The notes: a model not told the origin generated them from the sequence alone. Positions 6,842 through 15,525 are shown, numbered from the stretch's first letter. The stretch: 28,879 nucleotides of DNA from Clostridiales bacterium (GCA_018374355.1 JAHAFI010000035.1:1-28879); one strand, 5' to 3'. Numbers and translations: made by a program.

Positions 6842-7033
6842 TTACAGTAACAGCATTACATGGACGAAACCGAGGATTTCCAGAGAGATCAGGCCGAAGG
6901 CTCCCATCTTAACTCCCCGGATGAACATCCCATCCTCTCTTTCCTCACAAAACAGGCGTTTTCCCATTTTCAGGAGAATAACAGGGAAAACAATTATATC
7001 GCATAGCATTATCAAAAAAATCCCTGTGCTCAT
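6842..7033 (-). CDS. possible small two-helix membrane protein (63 aa)
   Basis: A 63-residue frame with two hydrophobic segments (about 4-22 and 43-62) separated by a charged stretch (KMGKRLFCEEREDG). This layout is typical of real small membrane proteins. An AAGGGGG sequence lies roughly 10 nt upstream of the ATG at 7033, an acceptable ribosome binding site. I do not recognise a family, and no promoter stands out. It lies in the 548-nt space between the YitT gene (convergent) and the MATE gene (divergent), which otherwise holds only the terminator and the MATE promoter. It may be a chance frame; moderate hydrophobicity alone does not prove coding. Confidence 0.42.
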   Translation of the reverse strand: MSTGIFLIMLCDIIVFPVILLKMGKRLFCEEREDGMFIRGVKMGAFGLISLEILGFVHVMLLL

Positions 7034-7234
7034 CGCCCCAATCCCCCCTTCTTTTGTTCTTCTATCTATTAGAGTCTTTGGGACGGCAAAATGTTGCAGC
7101 TTTTTTTATTTTTCTGCTGATTCCTGCAAATCCAATTCATACGAATAGATACTGCACTTCTTCGCAATCTCCTGATCCGCACATTTGAATGCGGTTACAT
7201 CGTCAGGCATCAGATAGAAATACAGTTTAGTTAA

Positions 7235-7263
7235 TTGCATTTTTCTTTCGATTGTTCTAAAAT
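7235..7263 (+). promoter_or_regulatory. promoter of the MATE efflux gene
   Basis: -35 TTGCAT (7235-7240), 17-nt spacer, -10 TAAAAT (7258-7263). The predicted start of transcription near 7270 lies just before the AAAAGGGGGA ribosome binding site. This rules out the in-frame ATG at 7235 as the start of the pump. Confidence 0.75.
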
Positions 7264-7291
7264 AATAAAAAAACAAAAGGGGGACTTTCCT

Positions 7292-8656
7292 GTGACAAAT
7301 TCTACAGAAAATGATTTCAGTCAGGGCAGTGTCCGGGGAAATATCCTGCGCCTTGCAGGTCCCATGACACTGGCCCAACTGATCAATCTCTTATATAACA
7401 TTATCGACCGGATGTACATCGGCCACCTGCCCAAAGACGCTACGCTGGCACTTACCGGGCTGGGGCTTACCTTTCCCATTCTTATGATGGTGACTGCCTT
7501 TTCCAATCTTTTCGGTATGGGCGGTGCACCTTTGTTTTCCATCGCAAGGGGAAAGCAGGATGAAGAGCGGGCTTCCCGGATCATGGGAACCACCTTTACC
7601 ATGCTGTTGATCTCCGGGATTTCCCTGACCATTCTCGGACTGCTGATCAAAGAGCCCATTCTCTATCTGTTTGGCGCAAGCGATGATACCTTTCCCTTTG
7701 CGGACAGCTATCTTTCCATCTATCTGCTGGGCAGTACCTTTGTGATGTTCAGCCTCGGGATGAACAATTTTATCAACGCTCAGGGCTTTGCCCGGAAAGG
7801 GATGCTCACTGTGCTTCTGGGCGCTGTACTCAATATTGTTCTGGATCCTATCTTTATCTTTGTGTTTGATATGGGGGTAAAGGGTGCGGCTCTTGCCACA
7901 GTAATTTCCCAGTTTGTATCTGCTGTCTGGGTACTTCATTTTCTTTCAAGTAAAGCGGCCCTGATCCGTCTGACCAGAGCCAGCCTGCGTGTCCACCTGC
8001 CCCTTTTGAAGGAAATCACCGCCCTCGGCACCTCCGGGTTTATTATGTCCTTTACCAACAGTGCGGTTCAGGTGGTCTGCAATGCCTCATTACAAAGCTT
8101 TGGCGGCGATATTTATGTAGGAATCATGACGGTAATCAATTCCATCCGCGAAGTGGTATCCATGCCGGTACAGGGCATCACCAATGCCTCCCAGCCGGTA
8201 CTGGGATTTAATTTCGGCGCTGGTAAATTCAAGCGGGTTCGGGAAGGGATTAAATTTATGTCCGTTACCTGTATCACCTACACAACGATCATCTGGGTCA
8301 TTCTCCTGATTTTCCCGGAACCGTTTATTCATCTGTTTAACAGTAATACACAACTGATCGCTCTCGGTGTCCCTGCCATGACTATCTACTTCTTCGGATT
8401 CTTCATGATGTCCTTCCAGTTTGCCGGACAGTCCACCTTTGTAGCCCTCGGACGGTCAAAAAATGCCATTTTCTTTTCCGTGTTCCGGAAGGTTGTGATT
8501 GTAATTCCTCTGACGCTTCTGCTGCCGCATATCGGCGGACTGGGCGTGCACGGAGTTTTTCTGGCAGAACCGATTTCTAACTTTATTGGAGGCGGAGCCT
8601 GCTTTCTTACGATGATGAGAACTGTGTGGCCCCAGTTGAAATCTTCTGAGCCGTAA
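7292..8656 (+). CDS. MATE family efflux transporter
   Basis: A 454-residue protein with about 12 membrane helices in two related halves, the normal size for MATE (NorM/DinF/MepA) pumps. Family features include an early LAGPMTLAQLINLLYNIIDRMYIG, GGAPLFSIARGKQDEERA, the mid-protein GMNNFINAQGFARKGM, and NASQPVLGFNFGAGKFKRVREG in the second half. It would export organic cations, drugs or metabolites using a Na+ or H+ gradient at the cytoplasmic membrane. The substrate cannot be told. A GTG start at 7292 is chosen because AAAAGGGGGA precedes it by about 7 nt and because the upstream promoter overlaps the alternative ATG. It is monocistronic, with a terminator at 8671-8734. It is close to MepA-like clostridial MATE proteins by feel, not by search. 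Confidence 0.93.
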   Translation: MTNSTENDFSQGSVRGNILRLAGPMTLAQLINLLYNIIDRMYIGHLPKDATLALTGLGLTFPILMMVTAFSNLFGMGGAPLFSIARGKQDEERASRIMGTTFTMLLISGISLTILGLLIKEPILYLFGASDDTFPFADSYLSIYLLGSTFVMFSLGMNNFINAQGFARKGMLTVLLGAVLNIVLDPIFIFVFDMGVKGAALATVISQFVSAVWVLHFLSSKAALIRLTRASLRVHLPLLKEITALGTSGFIMSFTNSAVQVVCNASLQSFGGDIYVGIMTVINSIREVVSMPVQGITNASQPVLGFNFGAGKFKRVREGIKFMSVTCITYTTIIWVILLIFPEPFIHLFNSNTQLIALGVPAMTIYFFGFFMMSFQFAGQSTFVALGRSKNAIFFSVFRKVVIVIPLTLLLPHIGGLGVHGVFLAEPISNFIGGGACFLTMMRTVWPQLKSSEP

Positions 8657-8670
8657 CCTGCTATTTATTC

Positions 8671-8734
8671 CCGCTGCAGTCACCAAGCGTATATGCTTGC
8701 ATATCCATTTGGTGGCTGCAGCGGGGTTTTTGAC
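8671..8734 (+). terminator. intrinsic terminator of the MATE gene
   Basis: A long stem CCGCTGCAGTCACCAA (8671-8686) / TTGGTGGCTGCAGCGG (8709-8724), 15 of 16 paired, is followed by GG and five T. Its right part GCAGCGGGGTTTTTGAC (8718-8734) is identical to the right arm of the terminator at 694-710. It abuts the stop codon of the convergent permease gene at 8735. On the minus strand the hairpin could mark the end of that operon too, but it lacks a T-run in that direction. Confidence 0.88.
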
Positions 8735-11224
8735 TCACCCTCCTTTTAAGCGTTCCGTAACGCTCTGCCTGTTTATTTGCTGATAAGTAATGCAGGGAAC
8801 TAAAATTCCCGTCAAAAGAAGAATCGGAATAATAACCAGCAACGGCAAAAAGCTCATCCTGAAGTCTAAAAACCAAATTTTTTCACAAATCGGCTGTACC
8901 AGCATCCGGGCGCCGATCATACACAGGGGTACTGAAACAAGCACGGACAGGAGCATATAATTGCAGCCCTCCAGACAGAGCATGTTCATAATCTGCCTTC
9001 CCGTCATGCCAATGCTTTGAAGCGTGGCAAGCTCCCTGCGGCGGGTGTACATACTGGTCAAAATCGTGTTAGCAAAATTCAGGATACCGATCAGGCCGAT
9101 AATCCCTGCAATCGTACCGCCAACGGATACAACGGTATTCCGGATATCCGCAGTTCCCGCCATAATGGTACTTCTGGATTTGTAAGTCATATCCGGCTCC
9201 TCATTTTCCGTATAACGTTTCAGAAATGCCTCCATTTCTTTTTCGTTTGCCGTATCAAACTTATAGGTCATGGGATAGCTGTTTCCGGTAAATTCCCGAT
9301 AAACCGTATCGGGAAGGAAAAAACAGGATCCAACCCAGTCATAAGTATTCGTCTCATTCGCCAATATATGTCCCAGTACGGTAAAGGAGCGGATCTCTCC
9401 ATGGACATTTAGCTCCACCCGATCTCCAACGGAATGGTTGATGCTGTCCTCTTCCATAACGCCCCGGGTAGTTACATGGGCACCCTCCAAAATGTATTCG
9501 CCTCCAGCCAGTTTTTCCATATCCAATTCCCCATCCACAAGCTTTGCACGGGAAAACACCACCGGATCCAGCCCGTAAAGCTGAGTAGAAAAAGACCCGT
9601 CCTCAAACTGGTTCACACTTTGGGTTGTGGTTTCACTGTTGTATGAGGCATTGCATCCATACTCATAGCCTCCCGTTTCAAAGCCTTCCTGCGCTTTTAC
9701 TGCTTCCGCGAAGCTTTCCGTCAATGCGCTCTCTTCCTCCACCACATAATATTTTAAAAGTTCATTCTGTCCGATGCAAAAGTCAAAATCTATCATATTA
9801 GAAATGGCTTTTTCCGGATTCACGCTATGGGAGAAAATGAAAACCGTGTTTGCGATCAAAATACTGAGGCAAAGGCTCAGCACCACCAGAAACGTACGCT
9901 TTCTGTTTCGCCCCAGATTCGCCCTTGCCATAACATTCTGCACTCTGCCGGGCCGGGCAAATCTCCGTTTTTTATTTCCGTCACGTACCTCTGAGTCAAC
10001 GTAACGGACAGCCTCAATAGGAGAAACCTTCGCCGCTATTTTCGCAGGCTTTCCTGCGCTAATCCGTACAGTGACGAAAGCAAATACTCCAGCGGCAAAA
10101 AAGATTACCGGATTTGCGGACACCGCTGCGGCATCCCCGGAAAAGCTGGTCTGCTCCATCAGCATGGGAAGAAGACCTTTACCAATCAGAAAGCCCCCGA
10201 ACAGACCGATGGGAATACCGATTACGGAAAGAGCCCATACCTGTCTGCGGATGATCGAATTGATCTGTCTTCCGGTAGCTCCGATGGTTTTCAGCAGTCC
10301 GAAAAAGTGCAGGTCCCGCAATACGGAAATCTGAAAAATGTTATAGATGATCAGATATCCGGAACTCAGAAACAAAAACAACCCGCAGGCCAGTCCGAAA
10401 ACAGTTCCCGCATAATTGGAGGTTTCCAGTGACAAATACAGGGGATTGGCTCCGGCATTGATATAATTGGGTGCGGAATAATCCATGGAATAACCGCTCT
10501 CCCTGACCACCGTCTCCAGATCTTCCTTTACATTTCCGGCATTTTCAAACTTCATCACCGCTGTAATGGCTCCGGCAGTTTGCTGGCCTTCCTCGACAGC
10601 GTTCAATTCCTCCCTGTGGGCCTCCACATAGTCCCGGGAAGCCAGAATCGTCCCATTTTCCACTCCGGGATACGTCTCCCACCAGCCGGACAAAATGAAA
10701 TTTCTTGTGACAGGTTCGTTATGGATCGTAAGCTCCAGTGAAATCTCTTCTCCCGCTTTCTGTTCCACCCCCAGAAGCTCCAGCGTTTTCGTATCTGTCA
10801 TAATTTCATTTTCTGCCTGCGGTTTGCTGCCGCCAGAGGGTTCTGTAAACATATATTTCATTCCCATATCATCGTAGTAGGAAAATTCCATTTCCCGTTT
10901 GGAAAGAGCCTCATTATTGATACTGTCGGCCAGTCTGCGGCAATAGGCAATTTCTCTGACAAGAGGATGGCTGCTGATCGTCTCATACTCTTCTTCACGC
11001 AATTCGATGATTCTGGCATGACCATCTCCGCCGGACAAAACCATGTTGGCCACACGGGTGCTTTCTATCATACCGATTCCCAGAGTAAAAAGGCTGGTAA
11101 ACAGAATGGAGGTAAGGATAATTCCAATGACCGCGATGATATTTCTTGTTTTATTGGCACGAAAGCTGCTCTTTGCTATACTTTTTTCAATCTCACGGGT
11201 ATCGTTTGCAAATGGCCAGATCAT
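8735..11224 (-). CDS. ABC transporter permease with two FtsX-like domains
   Basis: An 829-residue membrane protein. One helix lies near the N-terminus (about 29-51), then a large extracytoplasmic domain (about 52-270) and three helices (about 275-303, 328-352, 372-392). A second unit repeats this: a helix at about 444-469, an external domain to about 690, and three helices (about 690-718, 745-770, 790-812). This 4+4 layout is the duplicated FtsX/MacB-type permease. The motifs LKTIGATGRQINSIIRRQ and LQSIGMTGRQIMNMLCLEG, one after the first TM pair of each half, confirm the duplication. It pairs with the ATPase encoded upstream (4-nt overlap) and with the nearby two-component system. Such modules usually handle peptides, lipids or cell-envelope stress, often antimicrobial peptides (inference). 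It differs from BceB, which is shorter with ten helices. Confidence 0.92.
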   Translation of the reverse strand: MIWPFANDTREIEKSIAKSSFRANKTRNIIAVIGIILTSILFTSLFTLGIGMIESTRVANMVLSGGDGHARIIELREEEYETISSHPLVREIAYCRRLADSINNEALSKREMEFSYYDDMGMKYMFTEPSGGSKPQAENEIMTDTKTLELLGVEQKAGEEISLELTIHNEPVTRNFILSGWWETYPGVENGTILASRDYVEAHREELNAVEEGQQTAGAITAVMKFENAGNVKEDLETVVRESGYSMDYSAPNYINAGANPLYLSLETSNYAGTVFGLACGLFLFLSSGYLIIYNIFQISVLRDLHFFGLLKTIGATGRQINSIIRRQVWALSVIGIPIGLFGGFLIGKGLLPMLMEQTSFSGDAAAVSANPVIFFAAGVFAFVTVRISAGKPAKIAAKVSPIEAVRYVDSEVRDGNKKRRFARPGRVQNVMARANLGRNRKRTFLVVLSLCLSILIANTVFIFSHSVNPEKAISNMIDFDFCIGQNELLKYYVVEEESALTESFAEAVKAQEGFETGGYEYGCNASYNSETTTQSVNQFEDGSFSTQLYGLDPVVFSRAKLVDGELDMEKLAGGEYILEGAHVTTRGVMEEDSINHSVGDRVELNVHGEIRSFTVLGHILANETNTYDWVGSCFFLPDTVYREFTGNSYPMTYKFDTANEKEMEAFLKRYTENEEPDMTYKSRSTIMAGTADIRNTVVSVGGTIAGIIGLIGILNFANTILTSMYTRRRELATLQSIGMTGRQIMNMLCLEGCNYMLLSVLVSVPLCMIGARMLVQPICEKIWFLDFRMSFLPLLVIIPILLLTGILVPCITYQQINRQSVTERLKGG

Positions 11225-11907
11225 AACTCCATCCCTCCCAAAACTGCAATTTTTCCATCCTCGATGCGGACAATCCTGTCTGCCAGACGGGCAAGGTCAT
11301 CGTTGTGGGTAATCATCACGATGGTCTGGTTAAATTCGCTGCTGCTTCTTCTGAGAAGACCCAGAACATCGGCGCTGGTCTTGCTGTCAAGGTTTCCGGT
11401 GGGCTCGTCAGCCAAAATGATCGCCGGTTTGGTCAGCAGTGCCCGGGCGATTGCCACACGCTGCTGCTGTCCGCCGGAAAGCTGATTGGGCATATGTTTT
11501 AATTTATCCTCGAGACCCAGCATACCCACGATGTGCTTTAAAAATTGTCTGTCCACCCGGTCGCCGTCCAGCTTTACCGGAAGCACAATATTTTCATACA
11601 CGCTCATCACAGGAACCAGATTATAGTTTTGGAAAATAAACCCGATATTGCGGCGGCGGAAAATTGTCAGCTCCTCTTCGCTCTTTTTCGCCAGATCCTG
11701 CCCCCGCACCAGCACGCTGCCTCCCGTAGGCGTATCAAGACCTCCCATCATGTGCAGCAGTGTGGATTTGCCGCTGCCGGAGGTTCCCACAATGGCAACA
11801 AATTCCCCTTTTCTTACGGAAAAATTTACACCGTCAAGGGCACGGGTAATATTCGGTTTCGTACCGTAGTATTTTTTTAGTTCAATTGTCTGCAAAATAT
11901 ATTCCAT
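11221..11907 (-). CDS. ABC transporter ATP-binding protein (LolD/MacB/BceA type)
   Basis: A 228-residue nucleotide-binding subunit. It has Walker A GTSGSGKS (41-48), Q-loop Gln93 (IFQNYNLVPV), signature LSGGQ (143-147), Walker B IILADE (163-168) with the D-loop GNLD, and switch His201 (MITHN). The LIxPT(G)GxxxxxGxDL and RRxxIGFxFQxYNL features are typical of the MacB/LolD/BceA group that drives FtsX-like permeases rather than importers. It is translationally coupled to the permease gene by an ATGA overlap. The ribosome binding site GAGGAG is about 9 nt upstream of the ATG. It is separated from the two-component genes by 167 nt and a terminator, so it probably has its own promoter controlled by that regulator (inference). 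Confidence 0.95.
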   Translation of the reverse strand: MEYILQTIELKKYYGTKPNITRALDGVNFSVRKGEFVAIVGTSGSGKSTLLHMMGGLDTPTGGSVLVRGQDLAKKSEEELTIFRRRNIGFIFQNYNLVPVMSVYENIVLPVKLDGDRVDRQFLKHIVGMLGLEDKLKHMPNQLSGGQQQRVAIARALLTKPAIILADEPTGNLDSKTSADVLGLLRRSSSEFNQTIVMITHNDDLARLADRIVRIEDGKIAVLGGMEL

Positions 11908-12024
11908 GAATCATTGCTCCTCTCTTTTGATACGTTTATTGTAAAACATAAACATCACACAAATGTCCGAGGTCTCCAAAAATTTCTCCGAAAAATCATG
12001 GGAAATGTTACAAAATGCGGAGAT

Positions 12025-12070
12025 TTCAAAAATTTATGGCGGGCAGCTTCCAAAAAAAGCCGTCCGCCAT
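12025..12070 (-). terminator. intrinsic terminator of the two-component operon
   Basis: Arms 12057-12070 and 12036-12049 pair with one mismatch and one G-U pair. On the minus strand they are followed by TAAATTTTTG. It starts 5 nt after the histidine kinase stop codon and separates this operon from the ABC transporter genes. Confidence 0.85.
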
Positions 12071-12074
12071 CCTC

Positions 12075-13106
12075 TTACTTCAAGGGCAGCATTATGGAAA
12101 AAGCAGAACCCTGTCCCGGATTTGACACTACTTTTATGTAACCTCCCTGACGCATCACAATCTCCCTCGTCAAATAAAGGCCAATGCCCACGCCCGGCTG
12201 ATCGTGTACCTCCTCCTCACGATAGAACCGCCGGAAAACCGCCGCCTGATTGCTTTCGGAAATTCCCTTTCCGTTGTCGCGCACTTTGATTTCCACATAC
12301 ATTTCCCAAGGTTCTACCGACACATGGATTGTTCCGCCCTCCGGCGTATATTTTACTGCGTTATCCAAAAGATTAAAAAGCGCCTCCGCTGTCCATTTGC
12401 TGTCGTGAACCACTTCCAGAGCCTCGGGACAGTCCACAGTCACAGTCATTCCCTTCTTCTCTGCTCCATACACAATCCCGCTCATGGCCTGAGCCACCGT
12501 GTCAAACAAGCGTCCCTTTTTCTTTTCCAGACGGACGATGCCCGTTTCCAGACGGGAAGTTTTCACAAGGGCCTGAAAAAGAAAATCCAGCTTCTCCGTC
12601 TGCCTTAGGATTCCCCCGATGAACACCCTGCGGTCTTCCTCCGAAACCGGCCGGGTCAGCAGGGTGTCCGTCACCATTTTCAGGTTACTCACCGGAGTCT
12701 TTACCTGATGGGAAATATCGGATACGATAGACTGCAGCTCCTGCCGCTCCTCATCCACTCTCCGCTGATTTTCCTGCATAATCTGATAGAGACGGGACAG
12801 ACGGTGGCTGATACGGTCAAATAAAGTTTCTCTGTTGTTGTCCCGCTCCGGCTCTTCATTTCCCTCGATCATGCCGTCCAGCGTTTCGCACAAATCAGCG
12901 GTAAAGCGGGAAAGGCGCATTCCAAAAAGCCGGGTTATAATAAACAGCCAGCTCAGGGTACAAGCCAGCAGTATTCCCCCGGTTGTCAGTACCGCCATCT
13001 GCCCGGTCAGCCAAAATGCTGTTAAAATAATCACCCCCATAGAAACCGCCGCACCTGCAAATACGAGATAAAACAGACGTTTCACTGAAATTGCCTGCCG
13101 CTTCAT
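12075..13106 (-). CDS. two-component sensor histidine kinase next to ABC transporter
   Basis: A 343-residue kinase counted from the ATG at 13106. Two membrane helices (about 11-33 and 38-60) have a very short external loop, so it probably senses through the membrane or a partner protein. The H-box is SDISHQVKTPVSNLKM with His133. The ATP-binding domain has Asn249 (NLLDNAVKYT), DNGKGI (277-282), the F-box FRRFYR and GVGIGL (305-310). The start at 13106 is preferred over 13127 because its ATG overlaps the regulator's stop codon (ATGA) and GGAGGGGAG lies just upstream. It phosphorylates the regulator encoded before it. Placement beside the FtsX-type transporter suggests that the pair controls that transporter. 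Confidence 0.9.
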   Translation of the reverse strand: MKRQAISVKRLFYLVFAGAAVSMGVIILTAFWLTGQMAVLTTGGILLACTLSWLFIITRLFGMRLSRFTADLCETLDGMIEGNEEPERDNNRETLFDRISHRLSRLYQIMQENQRRVDEERQELQSIVSDISHQVKTPVSNLKMVTDTLLTRPVSEEDRRVFIGGILRQTEKLDFLFQALVKTSRLETGIVRLEKKKGRLFDTVAQAMSGIVYGAEKKGMTVTVDCPEALEVVHDSKWTAEALFNLLDNAVKYTPEGGTIHVSVEPWEMYVEIKVRDNGKGISESNQAAVFRRFYREEEVHDQPGVGIGLYLTREIVMRQGGYIKVVSNPGQGSAFSIMLPLK

Positions 13107-13792
13107 CTGCACTCCCCTCCCATCCACTGGTATCCCATTCCATATACTGTTTTGATGTAAGTATCTCCATCTCCTTCGATTTTTCCCCGAATACGGCTTA
13201 CCGAAGTTGTCAGGGTGTGTTCATCTACATATTTTTCCTCTGCATCCCACAATTTTTCCAATAGCTGCGCCCGGGTCAATACCCGTTTTGGATTTTTCCG
13301 GAACAAATTCAGCATCTTAAATTCCATAGTGGAAAGAGACAGCGGTTTTCCGTTCAAGCGGGCGCTCTGTTCCGAAAAATCCAAAAACAGCCTGCCGTCA
13401 TCATAGAGATCCTTCGCCGGTTTATGGTGTTCCAGCATCCCGAATATGGCGTTTACTTTCCTCTGCAAAGCGCTGATGGAAAACGGCTTTGTGATGTAAT
13501 CCACCGCTCCCACCTCGTAGCCCCGGATTTGATCGCTTTCCTGATCATTGGCCGTGAGAAAAATCACCACTGTATCCGGCTTTTCCGGTTTTATCAGCCT
13601 GCACAGGTCATAACCATTTCCGTCCGGCAGATTCACATCCAGAAGCACCAGATCGTATTCTTCATTTTTCAGTTTCCCGGCAGCCGTTTTTGCATTGGAT
13701 ACGGAGGAAACGTTATAACCATCAGAAACCATGTTATAGGTCAGGGTTTTGTTTAATAAGTTATCATCTTCCACAATCAAAATTCGTTTCAT
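13103..13792 (-). CDS. OmpR-family response regulator next to ABC transporter
   Basis: A 229-residue regulator. The receiver domain has VEDD, phospho-acceptor Asp52 (LVLLDVNLPDGNG), Thr80 and Lys102 (YITKPFS). The OmpR winged helix (about 130-226) includes LSTMEFKMLNLF, VLTRAQLLEKLWD, TLTTSVSRIRGKI and GMGYQW. It is a transcription factor paired with the downstream kinase, with a 4-nt overlap. An AAGGAAGAA ribosome binding site precedes the ATG. The likely target is the promoter in front of the ABC ATPase gene (11908-12024), but I could not identify a clear binding repeat there. Confidence 0.93.
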   Translation of the reverse strand: MKRILIVEDDNLLNKTLTYNMVSDGYNVSSVSNAKTAAGKLKNEEYDLVLLDVNLPDGNGYDLCRLIKPEKPDTVVIFLTANDQESDQIRGYEVGAVDYITKPFSISALQRKVNAIFGMLEHHKPAKDLYDDGRLFLDFSEQSARLNGKPLSLSTMEFKMLNLFRKNPKRVLTRAQLLEKLWDAEEKYVDEHTLTTSVSRIRGKIEGDGDTYIKTVYGMGYQWMGGECR

Positions 13793-13925
13793 AATCGGTT
13801 CTTCCTTTGTCAGCTAATTTTTTCTATCTCAACAGCCGAAAGATATCGCATCTGATTTTCTCTGGCTTTTTCAATTTGAGTTTGCTCTACCTAATTCTGC
13901 TGTCTTAAATACATCTGCCATTCCT

Positions 13926-14867
13926 TTACAAATCAAACATACTTATCTGCTCCTCTTTAAGCGATTTCATCTTCCGAACAGTGATTTTGTCCTCCGCCCC
14001 GATTGTCCCGCAAAGCAAGGGCTCCTCAGGAGCATATTTTTTACAATTTTCCCTAACGCTCTGCTGACTATCATTCGCGTAACAATATACACACCCATTC
14101 CTGCATGTGTTATACGTTCCAATATCGATGCTCTCCACACACCCGCATTCTTTTCTTTGATTCTTATCCTTTGACACTTTTATGTTACACCCGATAATAT
14201 CTTCAATCAGTTTCCGGTCAATGCAGGAATTGTGTTCAATGCTGCACTGGGACAACTCTATTTTTTCCGCACAGCTTGCCACTTTTATATTATGAGCATT
14301 CGCAATCTGGCTGAGTTTCGAACAAAATCCATTCAATTCCTCCCTTTCCAGATCGTATATCCCTATATTTTCCATATTTTTTCTGTTCTTTGCATATACA
14401 TCAACAAAGCTGATCACGCACTTCTCTGTATAGCCCTTTAAGGCAGCGGCAATTTGCTCAAACGCCCTCAAATGATATTCCGGCGTATAAGTTTGGGTAA
14501 AAAGAATGGGATCGTATCGCCACACAACATTTTTGCTTCCGATTTTATCTGACAGCTTTTGAAATACCTCTATCATTTTATCCTTCTTATGCGGAACGCT
14601 GCATTCTATATCTGTTCCATAACCGGTTAAAGTAAATTGAAAATAATACTGATATGCAGCCAGTTCATCCAGCCTTTCAATCATGGGTTCAGGATTTTTT
14701 GTCCAGAAAACAATGCAGTCTACTACTTCCGGCGAAACATCTATCCGGCTGATCTGATGAACATTCATGGGATTGCGCACATAGAAAAAACCTTCCTTCA
14801 TTCTGTTATAAAACCATTCTGAATAATAATTAGGAATATCGGTTCTTCGGCTGGCACTTAAAATCAT
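13926..14867 (-). CDS. DUF1848 domain-containing protein
   Basis: A 313-residue protein matching my memory of DUF1848 through its opening (MILSASRRTDIPNYYSEWFYNRMKEGF), VRNPMN, VDCIVFWTKNPEPMI, FTLTGYG, and WRYDPI. The C-terminal part carries Cys241, Cys243, Cys255, Cys259 and Cys262. The last three form CX3CX2C (CRNGCVYC), the spacing of radical-SAM iron-sulfur sites, placed unusually at the C-terminal end. The biochemical function is unknown; a metal or Fe-S cofactor is likely (inference). GAGGAGG precedes the ATG by about 10 nt. It lies 89 nt downstream of smpB, beyond a terminator, and probably has its own promoter. Confidence 0.85.
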   Translation of the reverse strand: MILSASRRTDIPNYYSEWFYNRMKEGFFYVRNPMNVHQISRIDVSPEVVDCIVFWTKNPEPMIERLDELAAYQYYFQFTLTGYGTDIECSVPHKKDKMIEVFQKLSDKIGSKNVVWRYDPILFTQTYTPEYHLRAFEQIAAALKGYTEKCVISFVDVYAKNRKNMENIGIYDLEREELNGFCSKLSQIANAHNIKVASCAEKIELSQCSIEHNSCIDRKLIEDIIGCNIKVSKDKNQRKECGCVESIDIGTYNTCRNGCVYCYANDSQQSVRENCKKYAPEEPLLCGTIGAEDKITVRKMKSLKEEQISMFDL

Positions 14868-14901
14868 GACTTATTTTCCTCCTCTCCTGAAAACTCAATC
14901 C

Positions 14902-14934
14902 TAAAAAGCCAACTGGCATTTCTGTCAGTCGGCT
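14902..14934 (-). terminator. intrinsic terminator after smpB
   Basis: A 9-bp stem (14926-14934 with 14907-14915, one G-U pair) with a 10-nt loop, followed on the minus strand by TTTTT. It lies 22 nt after the smpB stop and ends the secG-rnr-smpB unit. Confidence 0.88.
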
Positions 14935-14956
14935 GTATACAAATTCCATTCAAATT

Positions 14957-15424
14957 TTAAAGATTTCTCACCTTAAACTCCCGCTCCGCTTCTCTTCTCA
15001 TATCCTTCTTGGCGATATCCTGCCGTTTGTCATACAGCTTTTTACCTTTCGCCAGACCGATTTCCACCTTCACGAGGCTTCCGTTAAAGTATACCTTCAA
15101 GGGCACCAGTGTGTAACCCTTTTCTGCGATCTTTCCCCGCATTTTTCGGATTTCGTACTTGTGAAGCAGAAGCTTTTTCACACGAAGCGGATCCTTATTA
15201 AAAATATTTCCCTTCTCATAAGGGCTGATATGCATACCATAAATGAATACTTCTTCGTTCTCAATTCTGACAAAAGACTCTTTGATGCTGCATTTTCCCA
15301 TACGCAGGGATTTTACCTCTGTCCCATGGAGGGAAATCCCCGCCTCGTAAGTCTCTTCCACAAAATAGTCATGATATGCTTTTTTATTATTAGCTATGAG
15401 GCGGCTGCCTTTTTCCTTCGCCAT
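14957..15424 (-). CDS. smpB: SsrA-binding protein SmpB
   Basis: A 155-residue RNA-binding protein that partners tmRNA in rescuing stalled ribosomes. Family features are IANNKKAYHDYFVEETYEAGISLHGTEVKS, the SFVRI and EVFIYGMHISPYEKGN segments, LLLHKYEIRKM, the beta-barrel GYTLVPLKVYF, and the basic tail with KGKKLYDKRQDIAKKDMRREAER. The tail contains the DKR region that acts in the decoding site. The start at 15424 is chosen because AGGAGG lies 9 nt upstream and the length fits the family; the frame extends further upstream without similarity. It follows rnr by 101 nt, the usual order in Firmicutes. The tmRNA gene itself was not seen in the window. Confidence 0.97.
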   Translation of the reverse strand: MAKEKGSRLIANNKKAYHDYFVEETYEAGISLHGTEVKSLRMGKCSIKESFVRIENEEVFIYGMHISPYEKGNIFNKDPLRVKKLLLHKYEIRKMRGKIAEKGYTLVPLKVYFNGSLVKVEIGLAKGKKLYDKRQDIAKKDMRREAEREFKVRNL

Positions 15425-15525
15425 ACTCCATCTCCTCCTGCTTTCTATTTTTTTGCCCAAATCTATGCAAGGGCTCCAACCAAGACCAGCATCTCCCCGG
15501 CTCAACGCCTGTAGAGGTGGGAGTC

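Noticed and set aside
7106..7240. 44-codon minus-strand frame (MQLTKLYFYLMPDD...) opposite the MATE promoter
   Set aside because: Composition is protein-like, but there is no good ribosome binding site or promoter, it overlaps the MATE promoter, and no family is recognised. Could be a gene fragment; not supported enough to list.
7235..7291. Longer MATE start at ATG 7235
   Set aside because: The ATG is part of the -35 element TTGCAT and lies upstream of the predicted transcription start; the GTG at 7292 has a proper ribosome binding site.
13793..13925. Short minus-strand frame beginning MADVFKTAEL
   Set aside because: Only 16 codons, no ribosome binding site, no similarity recognised; probably untranslated spacer after the DUF1848 gene.
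15425..15505. N-terminal extension of SmpB
   Set aside because: The extra 27 residues have no SmpB similarity and the AGGAGG site fits the ATG at 15424.
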